Source of the DNA: Micromonospora sonchi
Lineage (GTDB): Bacteria > Actinomycetota > Actinomycetes > Mycobacteriales > Micromonosporaceae
Length of the DNA stretch: 64,000 nucleotides
Assembly: GCF_014646235.1 (NCBI RefSeq)
Contig: NZ_BMNB01000007.1
Coordinates: forward strand, 177,578 to 241,577
Direction of reading: 5' to 3'
The position numbers and the translations under genes are program-made. Every line of letters begins with the position of its first letter. Within the stretch, counting starts at the first letter, position 1. Positions 26,774 to 35,499 of this stretch are shown in pieces. A model generated the notes under the pieces. The model ran no database searches. It worked only from the letters and a program-made list of their open reading frames with translations, and was not told the DNA's origin.

Positions 26774-28762
26774 GTGGGCGAGGAGTCGGCGGCGGACGGG
26801 CCGCGGCGCGGCGAGCGGGAGCGCGGGCCCGAGGTCCCGCCGGCGCGACCCGAACGGCCCGAGCCCGACCGGTCCGGGGAGTGCCTGCCGGAGCGGCCGG
26901 CGCGGCGGCGCGATCAGCCCGGTCGGCGGCGCATCCGGTGGGGGTTGTGGACACCGCTGACCGGACTGACCGCGCTGGTGCTGGTCGGGGCGGTGCTGTG
27001 GCTGTCCGGGCGAGCCGGCGCGGCCGACGCGGTGTGGGCGGTGGTCACGCTGATCGCGCTGCTGCCCGCCGCCGCCTGCGTGCTGCGCGACCTGTGGCGG
27101 CGCAAGTTCGGCGTGGACGTGATCGCGGTGCTGGCGCTGGCCGGCGCGCTCGGCGTCGGGGAGTACCTGGCCGGGGCCGTGATCGCGGTGATGCTGGCGA
27201 CCGGCCGGACCCTGGAGGCGTACGCGCAGGGCCGGGCGACCCGGGACCTGCGGGCCCTGCTCGAACGGGCGCCGCGCACCGCGCGGCGGCGCACCGCCGA
27301 CGGCGGCGTCGAGGTGGTACCGGTGGACCGGGTGGCGGTGGGGGACCGGCTGCTGGTCGGCCCGGGTGACGTGGTCGCCGTCGACGGTGTCACCGAGGCG
27401 CCGGCGACCCTGGACGAGTCGGTGGTCACCGGGGAGTCCCGGCTGGTCGAACGGGCGGCGGGCGAGGCGGTGGCCAGCGGCGTGATCAACGCCGGTGCCG
27501 GGTTCGGGTTGCGGGCCACCGAGAGCGCCGAGCGCAGCACCTACGCGGGAATCGTCCGGCTGGCCGAGGAGGCGACCGCCCGCAAGGCGCCGACCGTCCG
27601 GCTCGCCGACCGGTACGCCGCGGCCTTCGTCCCGTTCACCCTCGTCCTGGCCGGCCTGGGCTGGGCGCTGTCCGGGGATTTCGTCCGGGCGGTGGCGGTG
27701 CTGGTGGTGGCGACCCCGTGCCCGTTGCTGCTGGCCACCCCGATCGCCATCGTCTCCGGACTGTCCCGGGTGGCCCGTCGGGGCGTGCTGGTGCGCGACG
27801 GGGGTTCGCTGGAGGTGCTGGGCCGGGCCCGTACCCTGCTGGTCGACAAGACCGGCACGCTCACCGCCGGCCGTCCCCGGGTCACCGAGACCGTCGTCGC
27901 GCCCGGCGGCGACCCCGACGAGGTGCTGCGGCTGGCCGCCTCGGCGGAGCAGTTGTCCCCACACGTGCTGGCGGCGGCGCTGGTGCGGCACGCCGGTGAT
28001 CGGGGGCTGCGGCTGAGCACGCCGACGGAGGTGGTCGAGGAACCCGGCCGGGGGGTGCGCGGCCGGGTCGACGGACGGTCGGTCCGGGTCGGCCAGCTCA
28101 CCGGCGACCTGCCCGGGTGGGCCGAGCAGGCCCGGTCCCGCGCCGAGGCGGCGGGGCACTCGGTGGTCTGGGTGGCCGACGAACACGCTCCGCTCGGCGC
28201 CGTCCTGTTCACCGACCCGGTACGCCCCGACGCGCCCCGGGCCGTGCAGCGACTGCGCGCGGCCGGGCTGACCCGGATCGTGATGGTCACCGGGGATCGG
28301 GAAGGCACCGCCCGGCAGGTGGCCGACACCGTCGGCGTGGACGACGTGCTGGCCCGGTGCACGCCGCAGGAGAAGGTCGCCCGGGTACGCGCCGAGGCGG
28401 GGCGGGCGGTCACCGTCATGGTCGGTGACGGGGTGAACGACGCCCCGGCACTGGCGGCGGCGCACGTGGGGGTGGCCATGGGCGCCACCGGGGCGACCGC
28501 CTCGGCCGACGTCGCCGACGCCGTACTCACCGTCGACCGGCTGGACCCGCTCGCCGACGCGGTCGAGGTGGCCCGGTACGCCCGCCGGATCGCGGTGCAG
28601 AGCGCCACGGTCGGGATGGGGCTGGCGGTCATCGCGATGGGTTTCGCGGCGGCCGGCCGACTGCCGCCGGTGGCCGGGGCGTTCCTCCAGGAGGGGATCG
28701 ACGTGCTGGTGATCCTCAACGCGCTGCGGGCGCTGCACGGCGGTCCCCGCCCCTCGGACTGA
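26774..28762 (+). CDS. Heavy-metal-type P-type ATPase (P1B-like)
   Basis: About 662 residues, polytopic cation pump. Visible: actuator-domain TGES (VVTGESRLV), the membrane metal motif TPCP in ATPCPLLLATPIA, phosphorylation loop DKTGTLTAG and hinge GDGVNDAPAL. No N-terminal heavy-metal-binding domain is present, only a charged Arg/Glu/Pro-rich tail. The usual HP locus of P1B pumps reads SPH (EQLSPHVLAAAL). The TPC motif leaves the ion uncertain. Start at GTG 26774 is a guess; the frame opens at 26660. The setting suggests induction by DevR. Confidence 0.85.
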   Translation: MGEESAADGPRRGERERGPEVPPARPERPEPDRSGECLPERPARRRDQPGRRRIRWGLWTPLTGLTALVLVGAVLWLSGRAGAADAVWAVVTLIALLPAAACVLRDLWRRKFGVDVIAVLALAGALGVGEYLAGAVIAVMLATGRTLEAYAQGRATRDLRALLERAPRTARRRTADGGVEVVPVDRVAVGDRLLVGPGDVVAVDGVTEAPATLDESVVTGESRLVERAAGEAVASGVINAGAGFGLRATESAERSTYAGIVRLAEEATARKAPTVRLADRYAAAFVPFTLVLAGLGWALSGDFVRAVAVLVVATPCPLLLATPIAIVSGLSRVARRGVLVRDGGSLEVLGRARTLLVDKTGTLTAGRPRVTETVVAPGGDPDEVLRLAASAEQLSPHVLAAALVRHAGDRGLRLSTPTEVVEEPGRGVRGRVDGRSVRVGQLTGDLPGWAEQARSRAEAAGHSVVWVADEHAPLGAVLFTDPVRPDAPRAVQRLRAAGLTRIVMVTGDREGTARQVADTVGVDDVLARCTPQEKVARVRAEAGRAVTVMVGDGVNDAPALAAAHVGVAMGATGATASADVADAVLTVDRLDPLADAVEVARYARRIAVQSATVGMGLAVIAMGFAAAGRLPPVAGAFLQEGIDVLVILNALRALHGGPRPSD

Positions 28763-28800
28763 CGGACCGCCGCGCGGCGCGCGACGGTCCGCCGGTCGGG
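28763..28800. terminator. Bidirectional hairpin between the ATPase and universal stress genes
   Basis: GACGGACCGCCG and CGACGGTCCGCC flank a GC-rich centre immediately after the ATPase stop, between convergent genes. Confidence 0.5.
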
Positions 28801-28824
28801 CTGGCACCCCGGTCACCGGCTCGG

Positions 28825-29694
28825 TCAGCGTTCGCGGACCACCGCGACCGGGCAGTGGGCGTGCTGGATGAGCTGCTGGCTGACCGAGCCGAGCAGCATG
28901 CCGCGCAGGCCACCGCGGCCCCGGGTGCCGACCACCATCAGCTGCGCGTTGCGGCTGGCGTCGATGAGCAGGCCGGCGGGGGCCGCGGCGGCGATCTCGA
29001 CGGTCACCTCGACGTCGGGGAAGCTCTCCTGCCAGCGGCGCAACGGCTCGTCCAGTTCGGCGCGCTGCTCGGCCAGCGCCGCGTCGCGGACCTGCTCGCC
29101 GACGAGGTGCCACTGCTCACGGCGGGGCTGCCAGGCCCGCACCACGTGCAGCGGCACCCGACGCAGGGCGGCCTGCTCGACGGCGAACCCGAGGGCGAGC
29201 AGCGAGTGCTCCGAGCCGTCCACGCCGACCGCCACGTGCCCGGTCCCGGCGCGGTCCGCCGTGTCGCGGCGGACCACCACCACCGGGCAGTGCGCGTGCG
29301 CGGTGACGCTGACCGCGGTCGAGCCGGCGAGCAGCCCGGCGAAGCCGCCGTGCCCCCGGCCGCCCAGCACCAGCAGGCCGGCCTCGGACGAGCACTCCTC
29401 CAGCACCAGGGCGGGCGGACCGTCGAGCACCTCGCCGCGTACCGTCAGGTCGGGGTGGGTGGCGGCGGCGTCGGCCGCGGCCTTGCGGACCAGCTCCTCG
29501 ACCTGCTGCCGGGCCCGCTCGTCCGGCCACATGCCGGGCGTCACCCCGGGACCGATCCAGCCGGCCACGGTGAGCCATTCGAAGACGTACGCGAGCCGGA
29601 CCGGCCGGCCGTCCCGGCGGGCCTGATCCAGCGCCCAGTTCAGCGCCGCCGCCGCGTCCGGCGAGGCGTCGTAGCCGACCACGATCTCGTTCAT
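28825..29694 (-). CDS. Universal stress protein, two UspA domains (DosR-regulon type)
   Basis: 289 residues, two tandem USP domains (about 1-145 and 150-289). Each ends with the ATP-binding G-2x-G-9x-G(S/T) pattern: LVLGGRGHGGFAGLLAGST and MVVGTRGRGGLRGMLLGSV. Mycobacterial members of this class (for example Rv1996, Rv2623) belong to the DosR regulon. ATG at 29694 lies 11 bases after the phosphoketolase stop, so both are probably one transcript driven from the box at 32188. The frame continues into the phosphoketolase gene only as an out-of-frame shadow. Confidence 0.92.
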   Translation of the reverse strand: MNEIVVGYDASPDAAAALNWALDQARRDGRPVRLAYVFEWLTVAGWIGPGVTPGMWPDERARQQVEELVRKAAADAAATHPDLTVRGEVLDGPPALVLEECSSEAGLLVLGGRGHGGFAGLLAGSTAVSVTAHAHCPVVVVRRDTADRAGTGHVAVGVDGSEHSLLALGFAVEQAALRRVPLHVVRAWQPRREQWHLVGEQVRDAALAEQRAELDEPLRRWQESFPDVEVTVEIAAAAPAGLLIDASRNAQLMVVGTRGRGGLRGMLLGSVSQQLIQHAHCPVAVVRER

Positions 29695-29705
29695 GACGGC
29701 ACTCC

Positions 29706-32099
29706 TCACGGGTTGGTCTGGTCGGTCTCGCGGATCCAGCGCCACTCGGCCACGCGGGGATCGTCCTCGCCGTGCCGGCGGGTGTAGTCGCGGCAGGACT
29801 GCCGGGCGTCGGTCATCTCCTGCCGCAGGTGCGCCATGCGGGCGGCCAGCCCCGGCACCCGGTCGATCACGTCGATCACGAGGTGGAAGCGGTCCAGGTC
29901 GTTGAGCATCACCATGTCGAACGGCGTGGTGGTGGTGCCTTCCTCCTTGTATCCGCGTACGTGCAGGTTGTCGTGGTTGGTGCGGCGGTAGGTGAGCCGG
30001 TGGATCAGCCACGGGTAGCCGTGGTACGCGAAGATGACCGGCTTGTCCCGGGTGAAGAGGGTGTCGAACTCCGAGTCCGGCAGGCCGTGCGGATGCTCGG
30101 TGGGCGGCTGGAGCCGCATCAGGTCCACCACGTTGATCACCCGTACCTTCAGCTCGGGCAGGTGCCGGCGCAGCAGGTCCGCCGCCGCCAGGGTCTCCAG
30201 CGTCGGTACGTCCCCGGCGCAGGCGAGCACGACATCCGGTTCGCTGCCGTCGTCGGTGCTGGCCCAGTCCCAGATGCCCAACCCGCGCCGGCAGTGCTGG
30301 ACGGCCTCGTCCATGGTCAGCCAGTTCGGCGCGGACTGTTTGCCGGCCACCACCACGTTGATGTAGTGCCGGCTGCGCAGGCAGTGGTCCATGGTGGAGA
30401 GCAGGGTGTTGGCGTCCGGCGGCAGGTAGACCCGGACGACCTCGGCTTTCTTGTTCATCACGTGGTCGATGAAGCCCGGATCCTGGTGCGAGAAACCGTT
30501 GTGGTCCTGCCGCCAGACGTGGCTGGAGAGCAGGTAGTTCAGCGACGCCACCGGCATCCGCCAGGGAATGCCACGGGTCACCTTCAGCCACTTGGCGTGC
30601 TGGTTGACCATCGAGTCGACGATGTGGATGAACGCTTCGTAGCTGGTGAAGATGCCGTGCCGGCCGGTCAGCAGGTAGCCCTCCAGCCAGCCCTGGCACA
30701 GGTGCTCGGAGAGCACCTCCATCACCCGCCCGTCGGGGGAGAGGTGGTCGTCGTCGGGCACCGTGGCGGCCAGCCAGGCCCGGTCGGTGACCTCGAAGGC
30801 GGCCTGGAGCCGGTTCGAGGCGACCTCGTCCGGGCCGAAGAGCCGGAAGGTCTGCGGGTTGGCGGCGATCACGTCGCGGATCCACCTGCCCAGCTCGCCG
30901 GTGGCGCCGGCGACCGTCGCGCCGGGACTGGGCACCTCGACGGCGTAGTCGCGGAAATCCGGCAGACTCAGGTCACGCAGCACCTGCCCGCCGTTGGTGA
31001 CCGGGTTGGCGCTCATCCGTCGGTCACCGCGTGGCGGCAGCGCGACCAGCTCGGCGACCGGCGCGCCGGTGGCGTCGAACAGCTCCTCCGGCCGGTAGCT
31101 GCGCAGCCAACGCTCCAGCTCGGCCAGGTGCGCCGGATTGCGGCGCACCTCGGACAGCGGCACCTGATGGGCGTGGTACGTCCCCTCGACCCGCTTCCCG
31201 TCGACCTCGTGTGGGCCGGTCCACCCCTTCGGGGTACGTAGCACGATCATCGGCCAGCGGGGGCGTTCGACGGCGCCGCCGGAGCGGGCCCGGCGCTGGA
31301 TCGCGGCGATCTCGTCCAGGCACCGGTCGAGGGTGCTCGCCAGCAACTCGTGCACGGCGGTCGGGTCGTCGCCGGCCACCACGTACGGCTGGTAGCCGTA
31401 GCCGCGCATGAGGTCGAGCAGGTCGGACTCGGGGATCCGGTCCAGCACGGTCGGATTTGCGATCTTGTAACCGTTGAGGTGCAGGATGGGCAGCACGGCG
31501 CCGTCGCGCGCCGGGTTCAGGAACACGTTGGACAGCCAACTGCCCGCCAGCGGCCCGGTTTCCGCCTCCCCGTCGCCGATGACGCAGGCGACCAGCAGGT
31601 CCGGGTTGTCGAAGGCCGCGCCGTAGGCGTGGCTGAGGGCATACCCCAGCTCGCCACCCTCATGGATCGAACCCGGCACCTCCGCGGCCACATGGCTGGG
31701 GATGCCGCCGGGGAAGGAGAACTGGCGGAACAGCCGGGCCATGCCCGTCTCGTCGCGACCGATGCCGTGGTAGCGCTCGCTCCAGGTGCCCTCCAGCCAG
31801 GTGTTCGCCACGATGGCCGGGCCGCCGTGACCGGGGCCGGTGACGAAGATCGCGGACAGGTCGCGGGCGACGATGACCCGGTTCAGGTGGGCGTAGAGCA
31901 GGTTCAGGCCGGGGGAGGTGCCCCAGTGCCCGAGCAGGCGGGACTTGACGTGCTCGGGTGTCAGCGGCTCGCGCAGCAGCGGATTGTCCAGCAGGTAGAT
32001 CTGTCCCACGGTGAGGTAGTTCGCGGCCCGCCAGTAGGCGTCCAGCCGGCGCAGCTCGTCATCGGTCAGGGTGCTCGGCGCATCTACCACGGTGTCCAT
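29706..32099 (-). CDS. xfp: Xylulose-5-phosphate/fructose-6-phosphate phosphoketolase
   Basis: 797 residues, normal for the family. Thiamine-diphosphate enzyme that splits xylulose 5-P or fructose 6-P with phosphate to give acetyl phosphate and an aldose phosphate. [39 protein letters not shown] and [16 protein letters not shown] (ThDP site) are hallmark segments; [11 protein letters not shown] and [17 protein letters not shown] follow. It lies between two universal stress genes with a DosR-like box 89-102 bases upstream, pointing to use during oxygen limitation. It also links pentose from xylan to acetyl-P. Confidence 0.96.
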   Translation of the reverse strand: MDTVVDAPSTLTDDELRRLDAYWRAANYLTVGQIYLLDNPLLREPLTPEHVKSRLLGHWGTSPGLNLLYAHLNRVIVARDLSAIFVTGPGHGGPAIVANTWLEGTWSERYHGIGRDETGMARLFRQFSFPGGIPSHVAAEVPGSIHEGGELGYALSHAYGAAFDNPDLLVACVIGDGEAETGPLAGSWLSNVFLNPARDGAVLPILHLNGYKIANPTVLDRIPESDLLDLMRGYGYQPYVVAGDDPTAVHELLASTLDRCLDEIAAIQRRARSGGAVERPRWPMIVLRTPKGWTGPHEVDGKRVEGTYHAHQVPLSEVRRNPAHLAELERWLRSYRPEELFDATGAPVAELVALPPRGDRRMSANPVTNGGQVLRDLSLPDFRDYAVEVPSPGATVAGATGELGRWIRDVIAANPQTFRLFGPDEVASNRLQAAFEVTDRAWLAATVPDDDHLSPDGRVMEVLSEHLCQGWLEGYLLTGRHGIFTSYEAFIHIVDSMVNQHAKWLKVTRGIPWRMPVASLNYLLSSHVWRQDHNGFSHQDPGFIDHVMNKKAEVVRVYLPPDANTLLSTMDHCLRSRHYINVVVAGKQSAPNWLTMDEAVQHCRRGLGIWDWASTDDGSEPDVVLACAGDVPTLETLAAADLLRRHLPELKVRVINVVDLMRLQPPTEHPHGLPDSEFDTLFTRDKPVIFAYHGYPWLIHRLTYRRTNHDNLHVRGYKEEGTTTTPFDMVMLNDLDRFHLVIDVIDRVPGLAARMAHLRQEMTDARQSCRDYTRRHGEDDPRVAEWRWIRETDQTNP

Positions 32100-32187
32100 A
32101 CCTGGTCAGCCTCTCGCGGGTCGGTCGATCCTGCATCCGCAGCGCGGTTTCCGTTCTCAGCCTCGCCAAATCGGTGGGCGTGGATCA

Positions 32188-32201
32188 GGGCCGTTGGTCC
32201 C
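32188..32201. promoter_or_regulatory. DosR-like box GGGCC-GTTG-GTCCC upstream of phosphoketolase
   Basis: Reverse complement is GGGACCAACGGCCC, eleven of fourteen bases identical to the devR box at 23019. It lies in the 115-base gap between the phosphoketolase and universal stress protein 2 genes. Confidence 0.65.
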
Positions 32202-32214
32202 GTCCGGTCGGGTG

Positions 32215-33042
32215 TCATGACCCGTCGGGCGGGCCGGACACGCCGCGTACCACGATCACCGGTGCCGGTGCGTGGTACAGCAGCGACTGGCTCACCGCGC
32301 CGAGCATGCCGCGCCACGGCTCGTCGCCCCGGGCCGCGACCATCGCCAGCTGCGCCGAGCGGGACTGGTCGACCAGCACCCCGCCCGGGTCGCCGCGCAC
32401 GGCGTGGCACTCGACGGCGACGTCCGGGTGGCCGGCGCCGCAGCGGGCCACCAGGTGGCGCAGCCGGTCGCCGGCCTCCTCGACCTTGCCGTCTCCAGCG
32501 ACCACCCAGACCGCGAGCAGCCGGGCTCCCAGCCGGGCGGCGTAGGCGAACGCCCAGGTCAGAGCGATCTCCGAGGACGTCGAGCCGTCCAGCCCGACCA
32601 GCACCGGACCTCGCGGTGGCGGTTTCCGCCGCGTGATCAGCACCGGACAGTCGGCACGGGCGGCCACCTGCACGGCGGGGCTGTCGGCCGGGATGCAGCG
32701 CTCGCAGTGGGCCATCCCACCGTCGCCGATGGCCAACAGGAAGGCCGACCCGGACCGGCGGACGAGGTTCGCCACCGCCGAGCCCTCGGCGATCTCGGTG
32801 GTGACCGGGACGCCCGGTTCGCTCTCCCGCGCCGCGGCGGTGGCCTGCGCGATCAACTCCTCGGCGTCGGCGCGCGAACCGGAGACCGCCGGCGCCTGCA
32901 TCGCGGCCCAGTTGAAGGAGTGCAGCAGGTGCAGCCCGCGGCCGTACCCGGCGGCCATCCGCGCCGCGAGCCGGACCACCGCCGGGGCGTCCTCCGGGCC
33001 GACGCCGACGAGCAGCGGCGCGTCCCTGGCGGCTGCGGCCAT
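32215..33042 (-). CDS. Universal stress protein, two domains, degenerate nucleotide sites
   Basis: 275 residues, two UspA-like domains (LLVGVGPEDAPAVVRLAARMA and VLVGLDGSTSSEIALTWAFAYAARLGARL). The glycine-rich ATP loops are altered: the first domain has IGDGGMAHCERC and the second VAARGDEPWRGMLGAVSQS, so it may not bind ATP like the protein at 28825. Upstream of the phosphoketolase operon on the same strand. No good DosR-like box was found in front of it. Confidence 0.82.
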   Translation of the reverse strand: MAAAARDAPLLVGVGPEDAPAVVRLAARMAAGYGRGLHLLHSFNWAAMQAPAVSGSRADAEELIAQATAAARESEPGVPVTTEIAEGSAVANLVRRSGSAFLLAIGDGGMAHCERCIPADSPAVQVAARADCPVLITRRKPPPRGPVLVGLDGSTSSEIALTWAFAYAARLGARLLAVWVVAGDGKVEEAGDRLRHLVARCGAGHPDVAVECHAVRGDPGGVLVDQSRSAQLAMVAARGDEPWRGMLGAVSQSLLYHAPAPVIVVRGVSGPPDGS

Positions 33043-33232
33043 CCGGCATCACCTCCGCGGCTGTCGCGCCCGGCCTGCGTCTGAGGCTAACCGTGACGGT
33101 ATGGCTTTGGAGGGTGATCGCCGCACCGCAGAAAATCCCGTCGGTGACGCTGTGGTCGGCGACAGCGCTGCCGATCCGGCCCTCACCTGTGTCGTGCGTC
33201 GAGGGCGTGACCGCCACACCCGTCGATGGGTC
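33043..33232. other. Intergenic region without recognised features
   Basis: 190 bases between two minus-strand genes; it must hold the universal stress protein 2 promoter but no clear -10/-35 or box was seen. Confidence 0.35.
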
Positions 33233-33589
33233 TCAGGGCAGCGGGACCACGTAGGAATCAACGCGGGCGATGAGTCCGTCGCGGAATGTGAACAGATCGT
33301 TGAAAGCGAAGCGGAACGGACCGTGGTCGACGCTGATGCCGCGGCCCTCGCCCGTGGTGACGACGACGGGCCCGTCTTCGTGGCAGCGCTGGACGTCGAG
33401 TTCCGGGCTGCCGGTGAATGCCGGATTCTCGATCTCGCCGTCGAACTCTGCCTTGCCGCGAGTGGTCCGGTGGCCGTGGATGACCCACTCGACGTCGTCG
33501 GTGAGGGTCGTCAGGATCCTCGGGTGGTCACTGGTCCGAAATCCGGCGAAGTACTCCGCGACCAGATCGCGTTGGCTCGGCTGGGTCAT
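33233..33589 (-). CDS. SnoaL-like/NTF2-fold protein
   Basis: 118 residues, cone-shaped NTF2/SnoaL fold: VAEYFAGFRTSDHPRILTTLTDDVEWVIHG at the start and FRFAFNDLFTFRDGLIARVDSYVV at the end. Members include ketosteroid-isomerase-like enzymes and many proteins of unknown role. Located 25 bases downstream of the SRPBCC gene, probably the third gene of an ArsR-led operon. Confidence 0.78.
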   Translation of the reverse strand: MTQPSQRDLVAEYFAGFRTSDHPRILTTLTDDVEWVIHGHRTTRGKAEFDGEIENPAFTGSPELDVQRCHEDGPVVVTTGEGRGISVDHGPFRFAFNDLFTFRDGLIARVDSYVVPLP

Positions 33590-33614
33590 GGCGTGACTCC
33601 TTCTGAGGTGAGTG

Positions 33615-34052
33615 TCAGTGCGTGAGGTGTGCGGCGAGGGTGTCGAGGATCGAGGCGAGCCCGTTGGCGGCCTGGGCCGTCCGGAGTTGCGGGGGAAGCG
33701 GGCTCTGGTGGACGGTGAGGTGGGTGCCGTCGTTGGTGGGCTGGAGCGTGATGGTGGTACGCAGCCCGGTGACGGGCTCGTCGAAGACGAGTTCGCGCGG
33801 CGCGGCGATGCGCACGTAGACGAACCGGAGCCGGCGGGTCGCCCCGTCAGGTGCGCGGGTGTCGAGCGCGAACTCTCCGCCGGGACGCAGGTCGACGGCC
33901 ACGGATTCCGGCGGCACGGTGGCGTGCGAACCGCCCCAGAACGCCGCGATGCCCGTGGGCGAGGTGAAGGCGGTCCAGACGCGTTCGGGCTGCGCCAGGA
34001 GGTGGCGCTCGGCGATCAGTTCGGCGCCGCGAAGCCGGGCGCGGGCGGTCAA
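33615..34052 (-). CDS. SRPBCC/AHSA1-family protein
   Basis: 145 residues, START-like fold of the activator-of-Hsp90 homologue group: AERHLLAQPERVWTAFTSPTGIAAFWGG and a C-terminal helix ANGLASILDTLAAHL. The start codon appears to be TTG, overlapping the ArsR stop (TTGA). ArsR-SRPBCC pairs are common in actinobacteria; the ligand is not known. Confidence 0.82.
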   Translation of the reverse strand: MTARARLRGAELIAERHLLAQPERVWTAFTSPTGIAAFWGGSHATVPPESVAVDLRPGGEFALDTRAPDGATRRLRFVYVRIAAPRELVFDEPVTGLRTTITLQPTNDGTHLTVHQSPLPPQLRTAQAANGLASILDTLAAHLTH

Positions 34053-34429
34053 CGAAGCGTCCCGTCGGTCGCGGACGAATGGTTCGGCGGCTGGGTGTCG
34101 TCGGCGAGGTGCTGTTCGAGGGTGTCGAGTCGGTCGTTCCAGACGCGGCGCTGGTCATCGATCCACGTGCGGAGCAGCGTCAACTGATCGACCCGCAGTC
34201 GGCAGGGGCGTCTGGTGCCCTCGCGTCGCTGCTCGACCAGGCCACACCGGCGTAGGACGCCGACGTGGTGGGAGATCGCCTGCGGGGTGAGGTCGAACGG
34301 CTCGGCGAGCTCCCCGACGGTGGCGTCACCACGGGCGAGACGAGTCACCAGGGCGCGGCGGACGGGATCCGCCAGGGCGGCAAAAGTCGGGTCGAGGTCT
34401 GCACCAGGGGCCAGGAGCGGCGAGGACAT
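34049..34429 (-). CDS. ArsR-family transcriptional regulator
   Basis: 126 residues with an ArsR winged HTH (FAALADPVRRALVTRLARGDATVGELAEPFDLTPQAISHHVGVL). No clustered cysteines for metal sensing are present (a single Cys in RRCGLVE), so it belongs to the metal-independent group usually paired with SRPBCC proteins. It heads a minus-strand operon with the SRPBCC and SnoaL-like genes. Probably autoregulates from the AT-richer stretch at 34430-34480. Confidence 0.85.
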   Translation of the reverse strand: MSSPLLAPGADLDPTFAALADPVRRALVTRLARGDATVGELAEPFDLTPQAISHHVGVLRRCGLVEQRREGTRRPCRLRVDQLTLLRTWIDDQRRVWNDRLDTLEQHLADDTQPPNHSSATDGTLR

Positions 34430-34503
34430 GACCGTACATTAACACAAATCATTACTTGCAAAAGCCATCTTCTTCATAGATGCCTGGCGGGAGTGCCCCT
34501 TCT

Positions 34504-34546
34504 GTCAACTTTGGTTGACGTGGCCGTCCTGTCAATGTAAGTTGAC
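34504..34546. promoter_or_regulatory. Tandem operators GTCAA-N6-TTGAC over the HTH gene promoter
   Basis: Two copies, 34504-34519 (GTCAACTTTGGTTGAC) and 34531-34546 (GTCAATGTAAGTTGAC), 27 bases apart. The first supplies the -35 TTGACG (34515-34520), the second covers the -10 TAAGTT (34538-34543), with a 17-base spacer. The ATG at 34551 is seven bases after the -10, so the mRNA is probably leaderless. The layout is that of tight autorepression. Confidence 0.7.
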
Positions 34547-34550
34547 GACT

Positions 34551-34787
34551 ATGAGTCAGGCAACGGAACTCGCGGCCGCGGCCGGCAGCACCGACCCCCG
34601 GGTCGGCCTGCGCGCGGTGCGCGCACTGCGCCGGCTGCTCGAACGGCTGGAGGTGGTCCAGGTGGACAACGCCCGACGACAGGGCTGGTCCTGGCAGGAG
34701 ATCGCCGACGCGCTCGAGGTCAGTCGGCAGGCGGTCCACAAGAAGCACGCCGGGCGACCGGCGGTCGGATCCTCCTGGGAGGCATGA
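34551..34787 (+). CDS. Small HTH regulator of the Clp-N gene pair
   Basis: 78 residues. The C-terminal HTH is visible in GWSWQEIADALEVSRQAVHKKHAG, preceded by a helical segment VGLRAVRALRRLLERLEVVQVDNARRQ. This two-gene arrangement, small HTH protein followed by a Clp N-terminal-domain protein, is recurrent in actinobacteria. The stop overlaps the next ATG. It probably binds the two GTCAA-N6-TTGAC sites in its own promoter. Confidence 0.85.
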   Translation: MSQATELAAAAGSTDPRVGLRAVRALRRLLERLEVVQVDNARRQGWSWQEIADALEVSRQAVHKKHAGRPAVGSSWEA

Positions 34788-35367
34788 TGTTCGAACGGTT
34801 CACCGACCGTGCCCGTGCCGTGGTGCGGCGGGCGCGTGACGAGGCGCGGGCCGAGGGTCAGCGCCCGGTCGGCACCGAGCACCTGCTGCTCAGCATCCTC
34901 GCTGACGGCGACAGCCTCGCGGTGCGGGTGCTCCGCGATGCCGGCGTGACCGCCGACAACCTGCGGGCGCGTATCCGCCGGCACACCGAGAGCGGTGGGG
35001 TGGGCCTCGCCGAGGCCGACGCCGCCGCACTCCGTGAGATCGGCATCGACCTGGCCGCCATCGTGGCCCGGATCGAGGAATCCTTCGGCCCCGACGCGCT
35101 GCGGGAGGCCGTGCCGGCGCCACGGCGTCGCTGGGGGCGGCGCCGGTACTCCGGCGGCCCCTTCTCGGGCCGGGCGAAGAAGGTGCTGGAGTTGTCCCTG
35201 CCCGCGAGGCGGTGCGGCTGCGCCACCACCACATCGGCACCGAACACATCCTGCTCGGGCTGCTGCGCGAGGGCGCCGGCCTCGGCGCGCTGGTGCTCAG
35301 CGAGGCCGGCGTCGACCTGGACGACGTGCGGCGCCGGGTGGAGGCCGCGCTGCGCGCCACCGCCTGA
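34784..35367 (+). pseudogene. Clp N-terminal domain protein with a frameshift
   Basis: ClpC/ClpA-like N-domain protein without ATPase. The first Clp_N repeat is intact (FERFTDRARAVVRRARDEAR, VGTEHLLLSIL). At about 35201 the frame is broken: in the original frame the text after KKVLELSL becomes Cys/Arg/Pro-rich, while codons starting at 35203 read REAVRLRHHHIGTEHILLGL and continue to TGA at 35365-35367, giving the second repeat. One base missing or two extra at CTGCCCGC would explain it. It could be a real disruption or a sequencing error. Confidence 0.75.
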
Positions 35368-35499
35368 GCCGGTAGCGTCCCGCGCCGCCGCGCTGACCGG
35401 GTCGCGTCCCGGGTTCTTCTCCGCGAGCCGTAAACACCGTCCGCCGGTGTCGGGTGGGTGAATCTGCCCACCCGCCGCCGAGTCGCCGAAGCCCGCACC

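Noticed and set aside
26591..29113. 840-codon minus-strand frame across the P-type ATPase
   Set aside because: Antisense shadow; the plus-strand frame has all P-type ATPase motifs.
28825..30885. Apparent fusion of the universal stress protein with an upstream extension
   Set aside because: The extension is an out-of-frame reading of phosphoketolase; a proper ATG lies at 29694.
29772..31241. 489-codon plus-strand frame opposite phosphoketolase
   Set aside because: His/Val/Gln-rich shadow without motifs.
33043..33232. DosR-like box before universal stress protein 2
   Set aside because: No sequence close to GGGAC-N4-GGCCC is present.
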